Source of the DNA: Streptomyces hundungensis
Lineage (GTDB): Bacteria; Actinomycetota; Actinomycetes; Streptomycetales; Streptomycetaceae
Length of the DNA: 64,000 nucleotides
Reading direction: 5' to 3'
NCBI RefSeq assembly: GCF_003627815.1
Contig: NZ_CP032698.1
Location: forward strand, 1,612,001 to 1,676,000
Below the pieces are notes generated by a model. The model saw nothing but the letters and a program-made list of their open reading frames with translations, was not told where the DNA came from and did no database searches. The position numbers and the translations under genes are program-made. Of this stretch, positions 28,881 to 37,848 are shown piece by piece. Position 1 is the stretch's first letter. Each line of letters opens with the position of its first letter.

Positions 28881-30677
28881 GTGGCGCGCACGGACAGCAC
28901 GAGACGGACTTTTGTCGCGAGTACGGCGGCGGCGGGCGCGGCGGCCGCCCTGGGATGGGAGGCGCCCGCCGCCGCGGCGGCCTCCCCCACCCCGGCTGGC
29001 ACCGCGGCCCGCGCCGGGGCGGCCGGCCAGAGCGTGGCCGTGCTCGGTGGCGGCGTCGCCGGCCTCACCGCGGCACACGAGCTGGCCGAGCGGGGGTTCG
29101 CGGTCACGCTCTTCGAACGCCGGGCACTCGGCGGCAAGGCCCGCTCCATGGACGTACCCGACAGCGCGAAGGGCGGCCGCAAGCCACTGCCCGCCGAGCA
29201 CGGCTTCCGCTTCATCCCCGGCATTTACCACAACCTGCCGGACACGATGCGGCGCATCCCGTTCCCCGGCAACGCGCACGGCGTCTGGGACAACCTGGTG
29301 GCGCCCAAGGAGATGATGTTCGCGCGGACCGGCCAGGAGGACCTGCGGCTCCCGATGCCGGGCGCGGGCACACCCCAGCCGCTCACCCTCGACGACATCC
29401 GCCGGGCCCTGTCCGGGGTGCTCGGCACCTTCCAGCGGCTGCCCGCCCGCGAGATCGCCTACTTCGTGGACCGCCTCGCGGTGTTCCTCACCAGCTGCCA
29501 GGAGCGCCGCGACCGCCAGTGGGAGTCCGTCCCGTGGTGGACGTTCACCCGGGCCGCGCAGATGAGTTACGACTATCAGCGCATCCTCGCCGTGGGCGTG
29601 ACCCGCAACATCGTGGCGACCAAGGCGGAGGAGGCCAGCACCCGCACGGTCGGCACCCTGCTCGAAGCCTTCGTGTTCAACGCGCTGGGCCGAGGAGCGG
29701 ACGGCCCCCTCGACCGGATCCTCAACGCGCCGACCAACGAGGCGTGGATCGACCCCTGGGTCACTCAACTCCGCTCCCTGGGCGTCGAGTTCAAGGTGGG
29801 CTGGAACGTACGCGAAGTGACGTACGCGGGCGGCCGGGTGACGGGCGTTCAGGCCGAGGACGACACCGGCGCCACCCGCACGATCACCGCCGATCACTAT
29901 GTGTCGGCCCTGCCGGTGGAACACGCGCGGGCCACCTGGAGTGCGGCGATGCGCGCCGCCGACCCGCAGTTGGCGCGCTGTGACCAGCTGCGCACCGACT
30001 GGATGACGGGCATTCAGTTCTATCTGACCGAACGGCCCGGCCTCGTCCACGGCCACCTCGACTGCATCGACTCGCCGTGGTCGCTCACCGCCATCGCCCA
30101 GGCCGAACACTGGCCGCTGCACCCCTTCGCGACCGACTACGGCGACGGTTCGGCGGTGGACTGCCTCTCGGTCGACATCTCCGAATGGGACAAACCCGGC
30201 ATCCTGTACGGGAAGACGGCCAAGCAGTGCACCCGCGAGGAGATCGCGCGCGAGGTGTGGGCGCAGCTGAAGGCCGCGCTCAACGACACCGGGAAGACGG
30301 CCCTGAGCGACTCCAAGCTGCACTCGTGGTTCCTGGACCCGGGCGTCTCCGGCACCGGAACACCCGACCCCCGCAACGAGGACGAGCTGTTGATCCACCC
30401 CACGGGCACCTTCCACAACCGCCCCTCGGCCGCCACGAAGATCCCCAACTTCTATCTCGCCGGTGACTACGTGGCCGTCCCCATCGACCTGGCCACCATG
30501 GAGGGCGCCAACACCTCGGGACGGCTCGCCGCCAACGCCCTGCTGGACCGGGTGGGTTCGAGCGCGCCCCGCTGTACGGTCACCCCGCTCTACAGCGCCC
30601 CCGAGCTCGACTTCCTCAAGAACACCGACCGGCTGCGGCTCCGGCTCGGCCTGCCGAACGCCTTCGACGTGGGCTGA
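28881..30677 (+). CDS. Tat-exported FAD-dependent oxidoreductase, amine oxidase/phytoene desaturase-like
   Basis: 598 residues from a GTG preceded by GGGAG. The N terminus is a twin-arginine signal (STRRTFVAST, then an Ala-rich stretch to about residue 45). The dinucleotide-binding motif GGGVAGLTAAHELAERGFAV (about 56-75) and a C-terminal FAD-contact region (FYLAGDYVAVPIDLATMEGAN, about 535-555) place it in the amine oxidase/desaturase superfamily. The overall pattern recalls hydroxysqualene dehydroxylase-like enzymes. It has no squalene or hopanoid neighbours here, so the substrate is unknown. A Tat signal implies folding with FAD before export. Confidence 0.82.
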   Translation: MARTDSTRRTFVASTAAAGAAAALGWEAPAAAAASPTPAGTAARAGAAGQSVAVLGGGVAGLTAAHELAERGFAVTLFERRALGGKARSMDVPDSAKGGRKPLPAEHGFRFIPGIYHNLPDTMRRIPFPGNAHGVWDNLVAPKEMMFARTGQEDLRLPMPGAGTPQPLTLDDIRRALSGVLGTFQRLPAREIAYFVDRLAVFLTSCQERRDRQWESVPWWTFTRAAQMSYDYQRILAVGVTRNIVATKAEEASTRTVGTLLEAFVFNALGRGADGPLDRILNAPTNEAWIDPWVTQLRSLGVEFKVGWNVREVTYAGGRVTGVQAEDDTGATRTITADHYVSALPVEHARATWSAAMRAADPQLARCDQLRTDWMTGIQFYLTERPGLVHGHLDCIDSPWSLTAIAQAEHWPLHPFATDYGDGSAVDCLSVDISEWDKPGILYGKTAKQCTREEIAREVWAQLKAALNDTGKTALSDSKLHSWFLDPGVSGTGTPDPRNEDELLIHPTGTFHNRPSAATKIPNFYLAGDYVAVPIDLATMEGANTSGRLAANALLDRVGSSAPRCTVTPLYSAPELDFLKNTDRLRLRLGLPNAFDVG

Positions 30678-30695
30678 GGGCAGCCGGTCGTCGGC

Positions 30696-31502
30696 TCACA
30701 CCTTGCGGGCCACGCCCGCGTACACGGGAAGGGTGGCGTCGCCCTCGACCGCGCTCTCGTCGAGCTCGGGGTGCCAGGCGGCGGCCGGGCCGACACCCGG
30801 CTCGACGAGTTCCCGGCGGTGGAAGAACCGGGTGACCTCGGCCTTGCTGCGCGGACGCAGGGTGACGCCGCCGCTCTTGTAGAGCTCCACCGCACGGGCG
30901 GCGCTCTCCGGGTCGAAGTCGCCGGTGATCTGCGAAAGGACCAGATAGCTGCCCGGGGCGAGGACGTCGAGGAGGCGGTCGACGATCCCGTAGGCATCGT
31001 CGTCGTCACCGATGAAATGGGTCAGCGCTATGAGCGAGAGCGCGACCGGACGCGTGAAGTCGAGGGTGGTGTGGGCGAGTTCGAGGATGCGCTCGGGTTC
31101 GCGGACATCGGCCTGGATGTACTCGGTGACGCCCTCGGGGGTGGAGCGCAGCAGGGCCTCCGCGTGCCGCAGCACGATCGGGTCGTTGTCCGCGTACACG
31201 ATGCGGGCGTCGGGGGCGGTGCGCTGGGCGACCTGGTGGAGGTTGGGCTCGGTGGGGATGCCGGTGCCGATGTCGAGGAACTGGCGTACGCCCTGCTCGG
31301 CGAGCCAGCGCGTGGCCCGGTGCATGAAGGCCCGGTTGACGCGTGCGATGTCCCGGCCGCGCGAGTCGAGCGCGAGCAACTGCTCGGCGAGCGCCTCGTC
31401 GACCGGGTAGTTGTCCTTGCCGCCCAGGAACCAGTCGTACACCCGGGCCGGATGGGGCTTGCTCGTGTCGATCGTCACGGCGGTGTGGTCGTGCCCGGTC
31501 AT
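30696..31502 (-). CDS. SAM-dependent methyltransferase, SAV2177/DUF574 family
   Basis: 268 residues from the ATG at 31502 (GGAGCG upstream). It opens with the family motif IDTSKPHPARVYDWFLGGKDNYPVD and contains the SAM site FLDIGTGIPTEPNLHQVA (about 74-91), then VYADNDPIV (about 103-111). This actinomycete family, often called DUF574, is widespread in Streptomyces and its substrates are unknown. Its stop is 18 bp from the convergent FAD oxidoreductase stop. The 205 bp upstream (31503-31707) are G-rich on the plus strand and hold no gene. Confidence 0.92.
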   Translation of the reverse strand: MTGHDHTAVTIDTSKPHPARVYDWFLGGKDNYPVDEALAEQLLALDSRGRDIARVNRAFMHRATRWLAEQGVRQFLDIGTGIPTEPNLHQVAQRTAPDARIVYADNDPIVLRHAEALLRSTPEGVTEYIQADVREPERILELAHTTLDFTRPVALSLIALTHFIGDDDDAYGIVDRLLDVLAPGSYLVLSQITGDFDPESAARAVELYKSGGVTLRPRSKAEVTRFFHRRELVEPGVGPAAAWHPELDESAVEGDATLPVYAGVARKV

Positions 31503-31707
31503 GTGCGCTCCATGGGGGATGAAGATCAGTGAACAGGTGGGGAAGTCACGGCGGTTGAGGAACGGCGAGGGGGAACAGCGTGGAGGAACAGCGGCGCGGA
31601 TCACCGGGTGGACCGGCCCGAGGAGGGGCGGAGGAGACCGGCGGGAGGACCGACGAGGAGAGGCCGGCACCTGGGCCGGCGGCGGCCGGCCTGGGGACCG
31701 GCGGGGG

Positions 31708-31974
31708 TCACATCAGCAGGAAGTCGGCCTGTCCGGACTTCGCACCCTGGATGAAGGCGGCGATCTCGCCGGGGGTGTAGATCAGCGCGGGACCCTCGGG
31801 ATCGGCCGACTGGCGCACCGCGACCCGGCCGTCGGCCAGCTTCATCGCCTCGAAGCAGTTGCCCCCGTTGCCGCCGCTCCACGGCTTGTGCCAACCCTCG
31901 GCGCCGAGCAGGGCCGCGGGCATGCCGTTGTAGATGTGCCCGCCGACCGGCCCGCCGTCGTATATGTGATCCAT
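31708..31974 (-). CDS. DUF397-domain protein
   Basis: 88 residues. It shows the DUF397 pattern WHKPWSGGNGGNCFEAMKL, VAVRQSADPEGPALIYTPGEIAAFIQGAKSGQ. The ATG directly abuts the stop of the XRE regulator gene (TGAATG), so both are translated together. In whiJ-type loci of Streptomyces a DUF397 protein antagonises or modulates its partner XRE regulator, which is the probable role here. Confidence 0.93.
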   Translation of the reverse strand: MDHIYDGGPVGGHIYNGMPAALLGAEGWHKPWSGGNGGNCFEAMKLADGRVAVRQSADPEGPALIYTPGEIAAFIQGAKSGQADFLLM

Positions 31975-32835
31975 TCACAGCTCCTTGCGGAGATCCTTGA
32001 GGATCTCCTTCGTGCGTTGTGCAGTCGCGGCCTGAGCCGCCATGCGGTCCATGACCTCCAGGTGGGTGGCCACCTCGGGGCGCGCGTCGAGATAGACGGC
32101 GCCGGTCAGGTACTCGCTGTAGACCATGTCCGGCAGTTCGGGCACGGCGAAACGGAAGAGGACGAACGGCCCGTACGTCCCCGGGTGGTGCCCGGTGGCG
32201 AACTCGGCGAGCTGCACGGTGACGTTCGGGAGCGTGGACACTTCCAGCAGCCGGTCGATCTGGTCGCGCATCACCTGCGCCGAGCCGACGGGGCGGCGCA
32301 GCACCGTCTCGTCCATGACGACCCACAGACGCGGGGCGTCCTCGCGGGTCAGCAGCGACTGGCGCTCCATGCGCAGCGCCACGTGCCGGTCTATGTCGGC
32401 GTGGCTGGTCGCGCCGAGCGCGCCGCTGCGCATCACCTGGCGGGCATACTCCTCGGTCTGGAGCAGCCCGGGCACGAAGTGCGGCTCGTACGACCTGATC
32501 AGCGAGGCCGCGCCCTCCAGGCTGACGTACATGCTGAACCAGTCGGGCAGGATGTCGTGGAAGCGCTGCCACCAGCCGGGCTTGTTGGCCTCCTCGGCCA
32601 GGGCGACGAAACCTTCCGCCTCCGTGTCGGCGATCCCGTACGCCCGCAGCAGCAGGACCACATAGGGGATCTTGAGGGAGACCTCGGCCATCTCCATGCG
32701 CCGGATGGTGGCCGGGGCCACCCGCAGCACCTTGGCCGCCTCCTCGCGACGGAGACCGGCCCGCTCGCGCAGGTCCTGGAGTCGTCTGCCCAGCACGACC
32801 TGGCCCACGGTCGGGGCGGACCGGGGTTCACTCAC
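31975..32835 (-). CDS. WhiJ-like XRE-family regulator with DUF5753 domain
   Basis: 286 residues from a GTG at 32835, preceded by GGGGAGGTC. Helix-turn-helix about residues 8-66 (LRERAGLRREEAAKVLRVAPATIRRME), followed by the DUF5753 domain (about 95-280: YEPHFVPGLLQTEEYARQVM, VMDETVLRRPVG, FVLFRF). This architecture defines the BldB/WhiJ-associated regulators that act on development and antibiotic production in Streptomyces. It is divergent from the HATPase at 33028 and co-directional with its DUF397 partner. Confidence 0.94.
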   Translation of the reverse strand: MSEPRSAPTVGQVVLGRRLQDLRERAGLRREEAAKVLRVAPATIRRMEMAEVSLKIPYVVLLLRAYGIADTEAEGFVALAEEANKPGWWQRFHDILPDWFSMYVSLEGAASLIRSYEPHFVPGLLQTEEYARQVMRSGALGATSHADIDRHVALRMERQSLLTREDAPRLWVVMDETVLRRPVGSAQVMRDQIDRLLEVSTLPNVTVQLAEFATGHHPGTYGPFVLFRFAVPELPDMVYSEYLTGAVYLDARPEVATHLEVMDRMAAQAATAQRTKEILKDLRKEL

Positions 32836-33027
32836 GACAGACCTCCCCACGTGCTGTTGCGAGCAGTGTGCCATGTCGGTGCAGATAGGAGAACGGCACT
32901 CTGCATTTTTCACAGTGCCCCTTGCCAAGTGTCCGTCGCGGGTACAAGGTAGGTCGGTGAACCAGTTCACACGCGGTGGTGGCACACAGCCCTTGAAAAA
33001 GGCGGTGTCCGGTGCCGCTTCCCCACT

Positions 33028-33516
33028 GTGAGGATTCCGGTCGTGGCTCCTGGTAACGCGCTCGTCCCGCAGCTCACAGGCGCCTGCTCGGGGACCACTG
33101 TGCGGCGGTACGCCTTCGACGTGCCCGCCCGCACCGAATCGGTCTCCCTCGCACGCCGACGCAGCAGGGACATGCTGAAGGGCTGGGGGCACCACGAGGA
33201 ACTGCACGAGACCGCCTCCCTGGTGATCTCGGAGCTCGTCACCAACGCCGTCGTCCACACCGCCGGCGACCACATACTGTGCGAACTCACCGATCTGCAC
33301 CGGGCGTTGCGGATAGCGGTCAGGGACCTGGGCTGCGGCTCGGCGGGACCCCGGCTCTGCTACTCGGACGACGAGGAGGAGCGCGGGCGCGGCCTGCTGC
33401 TCGTGGACGCGGTGAGCAGTGCCTGGGGCTCTCACGACGCCCCGTACGGGCCCGGCCGGATCGTCTGGGCCGAGCTCGCGCACGGCGGGCCCGGCCAAGC
33501 GGGCCGACCGTGCTGA
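33028..33516 (+). CDS. HATPase/anti-sigma-factor-like ATP-binding protein
   Basis: 162 residues from GTG 33028 (an alternative GTG lies five codons later). It has the HATPase_c_2 features of RsbW-like proteins: N box ELVTNAVVHT (about 70-79), a G1-like VRDLGCG segment and GRGLLLVDAVSSAWG (G2 box, about 119-133). Together with the adjacent WhiJ-like regulator and DUF397 gene it completes a three-part locus often found in Streptomyces (whiJ/abaA type). It probably binds a sigma or anti-anti-sigma partner. Confidence 0.9.
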   Translation: MRIPVVAPGNALVPQLTGACSGTTVRRYAFDVPARTESVSLARRRSRDMLKGWGHHEELHETASLVISELVTNAVVHTAGDHILCELTDLHRALRIAVRDLGCGSAGPRLCYSDDEEERGRGLLLVDAVSSAWGSHDAPYGPGRIVWAELAHGGPGQAGRPC

Positions 33517-33992
33517 GGGAAAAGCTTCCTTGGGGACCCCGGTCCGGGCGACAGGGCCCGCGACCGGATGGGTCCGGAACCGCCGGGCCCCGTGGCCCCG
33601 TGCGCAGTGGGGGTGCGCACGGTGTGCCCGGGCCCGGCGGCTCCGCCGCTCCACCCGACGACGGCCTGCTGCTGCCGTCGGTCCGGCCCGCCGCTCTGGG
33701 CCGGGACGCGGTGGGGGTGCCCGCCGCGCACGGCTTTCGCCTGCTGTCCCGGCTGCCCCGCTCCGGCTGTGTGTTCGCCTCCACCGACTGGTGGTGGTGG
33801 ATCGTGCCGGCCGGCTCCGACCATGAGCTGCCCTGGCCCCGCCCGGTCCGCTACGCCCCCGGGGCGGTCGTCCCGGACGCCGACCGGCCGCGCCTGATCA
33901 ACTTCCCCGACGGCGCGACGCCCTACACCCCGCCGATCCCGCTCTACCTGGTCGTCTGCCAGCTGACCGGCACCGCCCCGGCCTGGGTCTGA
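33510..33992 (+). CDS. Hypothetical Trp-rich protein, start uncertain
   Basis: Up to 160 residues. The last 110 look coding: LPRSGCVFASTDWWWWIVPAGSD, then a region with RLINFPDGATPYTPPIPLYLVVCQLTG. The first 40 residues are low complexity. Possible starts are GTG 33510 (overlapping the HATPase stop), GTG 33600 and GTG 33624; none has a strong ribosome binding site. No family recognised. The four consecutive tryptophans are unusual. Confidence 0.55.
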   Translation: MLREKLPWGPRSGRQGPRPDGSGTAGPRGPVRSGGAHGVPGPGGSAAPPDDGLLLPSVRPAALGRDAVGVPAAHGFRLLSRLPRSGCVFASTDWWWWIVPAGSDHELPWPRPVRYAPGAVVPDADRPRLINFPDGATPYTPPIPLYLVVCQLTGTAPAWV

Positions 33993-34001
33993 ACCACCCC
34001 G

Positions 34002-34916
34002 TCAATCGGTGGGCAGACCCCGGGCCGCCTCCGCCAGCGCCTCCAGGACCGGCCGGAACAGCGGATGCCCCTCGGCGCCCCTGCGGACCGCGGCGAACAC
34101 CCGCCGGGTAGCGGCCGGGCCCGCCACGGGACGTACCACGGTGTCCTCACGCTCCATCCCGCGCAGCGCCGAACGCGGCACGAGCGCCACCCCCGCCCCC
34201 GCGCCCGCCAGCGCCACCACCGCCCGGAAGTCGTCCGAGGAGTGCACCAACTCCGGCTGGAATCCCGCCAGTTCACAGGCGAGCAGCATCACGTCGTGGC
34301 AGGGATTGCCCGGATAGGGCCCGATCCAGTCGTCGTCGGCGAGCGCCGACAGCGGCACCTGCGGCTCCCGGGCGAGGGGATGCGAGGCGGGCAGCACGGC
34401 GTCGAACGGCTCGGCGTACAGCGGAACCCGCCAGAGCCTGCTGTCGTCCTCGCGGGGCGCGCCCCGGTACTCGACGGCGAGCGCGAGGTCGGCCTCGCCG
34501 TCCAGGACCAGCCGCAGCGCCTCGTCGCCCTCCGCGTCGCGCACCCGCACCCGGATCGCGGGGCGCGTCTGGCGCAGCCGGGTGATCGCGGGTGCCAGCA
34601 CCTCGGCGATACCGGTCGCGAAGGCCGCCACGGTGACCTCTCCGGCCGCGCCGCCCGCATAGGCGGCGAGCTCCGCCTCGGCCCGCTCCAGCTGGGCCAG
34701 GACCGCGTGGGCGTGCTCCAGGAGGATCTCCCCCGCCGCCGTGAGGCGGACGCCCTTGCCGCTGCGGGTGAGCAGGGTGTGCCCGGTCTCCTGCTCCAAG
34801 GCGGCCAGCTGCTGGGAGACGGCGGACGGGGTCAGATACAGCGCTGCCGCCGCAGCGGTCACCGTGCGGTGGTCCGCCGCGGCACGCAGGATGCGCAGCC
34901 GTCGGGGGTCGATCAC
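34002..34916 (-). CDS. LysR-family transcriptional regulator
   Basis: 304 residues from a GTG. The N-terminal winged helix (about 1-62: LRILRAAADHRTVTAAAAALYLTPSAVSQQLAALE) is followed by the LysR effector-binding domain (about 88-300). It lies 21 bp downstream of kbl, so tdh, kbl and this regulator could be one transcript, and it may respond to a threonine or glycine-related metabolite. LysR genes are more often divergent from their targets, so the link to tdh-kbl is tentative. Confidence 0.92.
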   Translation of the reverse strand: MIDPRRLRILRAAADHRTVTAAAAALYLTPSAVSQQLAALEQETGHTLLTRSGKGVRLTAAGEILLEHAHAVLAQLERAEAELAAYAGGAAGEVTVAAFATGIAEVLAPAITRLRQTRPAIRVRVRDAEGDEALRLVLDGEADLALAVEYRGAPREDDSRLWRVPLYAEPFDAVLPASHPLAREPQVPLSALADDDWIGPYPGNPCHDVMLLACELAGFQPELVHSSDDFRAVVALAGAGAGVALVPRSALRGMEREDTVVRPVAGPAATRRVFAAVRRGAEGHPLFRPVLEALAEAARGLPTD

Positions 34917-34937
34917 TCAGCCATTGTCGCGCGCGTG

Positions 34938-36119
34938 TCAGCCCTTCATCGACGCCCGGGCATCCACGAACGCCGCCACGGTCTTCTCGATGTCCTCGGT
35001 CGAGTGCGCGGCCGACAGCTGCACGCGGATACGGGCCGCGCCCATCGGCACCACCGGGTAGGAGAAGCCGATCACATACACGCCGCGCTCCAGGAGCAGC
35101 TCGGCCAGCCGGGCCGCCTCTGCGGCGTCACCGATCATGACGGGCGCGATCGGGTGCTCGCCGGGCAGGATCTCGAAACCCTCCTCGGTCATCCGGGTCC
35201 GGAAGAGCCTGGTGTTGGCGGCGAGCTTCTCGCGCAGGTCACCGGCCGACTCCAACAGGTCGAGGACCTTGAGCGAGGCCGCCGCGATGACCGGGGCCAG
35301 CGAGTTCGAGAACAGGTACGGGCGGGAGCGCTGGCGCAGCAGGGCGACGATCTCGGCGCGGGCCGCGACATAGCCGCCCGAGGCCCCGCCGAGCGCCTTG
35401 CCCAGGGTGCCGGTGATGATGTCGACCCGGTCGCTCACCCCGTGCAGGGCCGGGGTGCCCGCGCCGCCGGGGCCGGTGAAGCCGACGGCATGCGAGTCGT
35501 CGACCATCACCATCGCGTCGTAACGGTCCGCGAGGTCGCAGATCTCCTTCAGCGGGGCGATGTAGCCGTCCATGGAGAACACGCCGTCGGTGACGATCAG
35601 CCGGCGCCGCGCGCCCGACGCCTCCTTGAGCTTGGCCTCGAGGTCGGCCATGTCGCGGTTGGCGTACCGGAAGCGGGCCGCCTTGGACAGCCGGATGCCG
35701 TCGATGATCGAGGCGTGGTTGAGGGCGTCGGAGATGACCGCGTCCTCGGCGTCGAGCAGCGTCTCGAAGACACCGCCGTTGGCGTCGAAGCAGGAGGAGT
35801 ACAGGATCGTGTCCTCCTGGCCGAGGAACGCCGACAGGCGCCCCTCCAGCTCCTTGTGCACGTCCTGGGTGCCGCAGATGAAGCGGACCGACGCCATGCC
35901 GTAGCCCCACCGGTCCAGGGCGTCCTTGGCGGCGGCGACGACCTCGGGGTGGTCGGCGAGGCCGAGGTAGTTGTTGGCGCAGAAGTTGAGCACGTCACCG
36001 GAGGGCACGGTGACGGAGGCGCTCTGCGGGGTGGAGATCACGCGCTCGGGCTTGAAGAGCCCGGCTTCCTGGATCTCGTCGAGGGTCTTGCGGAGTTCGT
36101 CGCGGACGTTCGCGTACAT
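34938..36119 (-). CDS. kbl: Glycine C-acetyltransferase (2-amino-3-ketobutyrate CoA ligase)
   Basis: 393 residues from an ATG with AGGAG upstream. It converts 2-amino-3-ketobutyrate plus CoA to glycine and acetyl-CoA, the second step of threonine degradation. The PLP lysine is Lys241 in TLGKALGG; other alpha-oxoamine synthase features are FCANNYLGL, the DDSHAVGF motif and SNSLAP. Length is as expected. It is downstream of tdh in the same orientation (143-bp gap), the classical tdh-kbl pair. Confidence 0.96.
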   Translation of the reverse strand: MYANVRDELRKTLDEIQEAGLFKPERVISTPQSASVTVPSGDVLNFCANNYLGLADHPEVVAAAKDALDRWGYGMASVRFICGTQDVHKELEGRLSAFLGQEDTILYSSCFDANGGVFETLLDAEDAVISDALNHASIIDGIRLSKAARFRYANRDMADLEAKLKEASGARRRLIVTDGVFSMDGYIAPLKEICDLADRYDAMVMVDDSHAVGFTGPGGAGTPALHGVSDRVDIITGTLGKALGGASGGYVAARAEIVALLRQRSRPYLFSNSLAPVIAAASLKVLDLLESAGDLREKLAANTRLFRTRMTEEGFEILPGEHPIAPVMIGDAAEAARLAELLLERGVYVIGFSYPVVPMGAARIRVQLSAAHSTEDIEKTVAAFVDARASMKG

Positions 36120-36262
36120 ACGGGGTGCTCCTAAAGCGGGCGGGAGGCCGGACCGGCCGGCGGGGAAGGCCTGCGGGGGGCCCACTGGGGGCCTGCGGGC
36201 GGGGCAGCGGGCGTGGGGCTGCCGGGGCGAGCTCCCGCGAAGGGAACTCGCCGCGGGGGTGC

Positions 36263-37291
36263 TCAGACGGTCCAGTCGAGGATGATCTTGCCGCTGCGGG
36301 CGGTGGCGGCCTCGTTGAACGCCGCGTCGAAGTCCTGGTAGCCGTACTTGCCGGTGATCACCGGGCTGAGGTCGAGACCGCCTTCGAGCAGCACCGTCAT
36401 GGCGTACCAGGTCTCGAACATCTCGCGCCCGTAGATGCCCTTGATGGTGATCATCGAGGTGACGATCTTCGCCCAGTCCACCGCGAACTCCTGCGCCGGC
36501 AGGCCCAGCATCGCGATGCGGCCGCCGTGCGTCATGTTCGCGACCATGTCGCGCATGGCTTCCGGGCGGCCCGACATCTCCAGGCCGATGTCGAAGCCCT
36601 CCTTGAGCCCGAGCTGACGCTGGGCGTGGGCGATGTCGTGCTCGGCGACGTTGAGCGCGAGGGTCGCCCCGGCCTTGCGCGCGATCTCCAGTCGGGACTC
36701 GCTGACATCGGTGATCACGACGCTGCGCGCACCGGCGTGCTTGGCGACCGCCGCGGCCATGATGCCGATCGGCCCCGCGCCGGTGATCAGCACGTCCTCG
36801 CCGACCAGCGGGAACGACAGCGCGGTGTGCACGGCGTTGCCGAACGGGTCGAAGATCGCGGCGATGTCCAGGTCCACCTTGGTGCGGTGCACCCACACAT
36901 TGGAGGCGGGCAGCGCCACGTACTCGGCGAACGCGCCGTCACGACCGACCCCGAGCCCGATCGTGGACCGGCACAGATGACGCCGGCCGGCCAGACAGTT
37001 GCGACACTTTCCACAGACCAGGTGGCCCTCACCGCTGACCAGGTCGCCCACCGCGATGTCCTGGACGTCCGCGCCGATCGCGGCGACCTCGCCGACGAAC
37101 TCGTGCCCCAGGATCAACGGCGTCCTGACCGCGCCCTGCGCCCAGCCGTCCCAGGAACGGATGTGCAGATCGGTGCCGCAGATGCCGGTACGAAGCACCT
37201 TGATCAGCACATCGCCCGGCCCGGTCTCCGGCTCGGGTACGTCCATGAGCCACAGTCCGGGTTCGGCGTGCTGCTTGACAAGTGCCTTCAT
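36263..37291 (-). CDS. tdh: L-threonine 3-dehydrogenase
   Basis: 342 residues from the ATG at 37291 (GGGAGC upstream). Zinc-dependent medium-chain dehydrogenase: catalytic zinc ligands Cys38 and His63-Glu64 ([16 protein letters not shown]), structural zinc cysteines 93, 96, 99 and 107, and the Rossmann motif [19 protein letters not shown] (about 171-189). It oxidises threonine to 2-amino-3-ketobutyrate with NAD+ for Kbl. The segment [13 protein letters not shown] is characteristic of threonine dehydrogenases. Confidence 0.96.
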   Translation of the reverse strand: MKALVKQHAEPGLWLMDVPEPETGPGDVLIKVLRTGICGTDLHIRSWDGWAQGAVRTPLILGHEFVGEVAAIGADVQDIAVGDLVSGEGHLVCGKCRNCLAGRRHLCRSTIGLGVGRDGAFAEYVALPASNVWVHRTKVDLDIAAIFDPFGNAVHTALSFPLVGEDVLITGAGPIGIMAAAVAKHAGARSVVITDVSESRLEIARKAGATLALNVAEHDIAHAQRQLGLKEGFDIGLEMSGRPEAMRDMVANMTHGGRIAMLGLPAQEFAVDWAKIVTSMITIKGIYGREMFETWYAMTVLLEGGLDLSPVITGKYGYQDFDAAFNEAATARSGKIILDWTV

Positions 37292-37848
37292 GGGCGGGGC
37301 TCCCGGCGTACGGTGAGGGGCGGGACCGGCGACGGGATCGAGGCCGGGCGTGCGGTGGGGCGGGGCGGGGTGACAGCTGGCAGTCGACGGCTGACAGCTG
37401 ACGGTCGACGGCTGACAGATGTCAGATATCAGACGGCAGACGGCAGACGGCAGACAGCGACTGACGGCTGCGAACGTCTGGCCGGTCCGGTAGGGCCGGC
37501 CGATCTTGCTGATCACCAATCTGCCGAGACCTGGCCGCGGAGTCCATCGAGGATTTCTTAAGCAGGCCAACAGCCGAGCTTCACGCGCGCCCCTCGCGCC
37601 CCACTCGTCGACTGTCGTAGGGCGTCCCGCACCGGGGGCCAGGGCCCCCGAAGGCGTCCGAGGAAGGGGCTGCGGCCCCAGGGCGTGGCGCGCGCCCGGG
37701 GAGAAACAGGAGCAGCCATATGGAGCAGTAGCGATCGGGCAGCGCGGCGGAGGCCGGCCGCGCGGCCGCACGGATCTTGAGCGGGCCCGAGAGCGGTGGG
37801 CCCGCGCTGGTTATCGTGGCCGCACCACAACGAGGGGATGGCACGGAA
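37292..37848. other. Divergent intergenic region with degenerate heptamer tract
   Basis: 557 bp between tdh and the frameshifted gene. Apart from the heptamer tract at 37371-37475 it shows no convincing gene. Possible open frames lack ribosome binding sites. It should contain the tdh promoter and that of the gene at 37849. Confidence 0.6.
37371..37475. repeat. Degenerate 7-bp repeat tract
   Basis: The tract can be read as consecutive 7-mers: TGACAGC, TGGCAGT, CGACGGC, TGACAGC, TGACGGT, CGACGGC, TGACAGA, TGTCAGA, TATCAGA, then CGGCAGA three times, and further variants. It lies 80 bp upstream of tdh. An exact 7-bp repeat of different sequence occurs 780 bp away inside the next gene. Confidence 0.75.
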
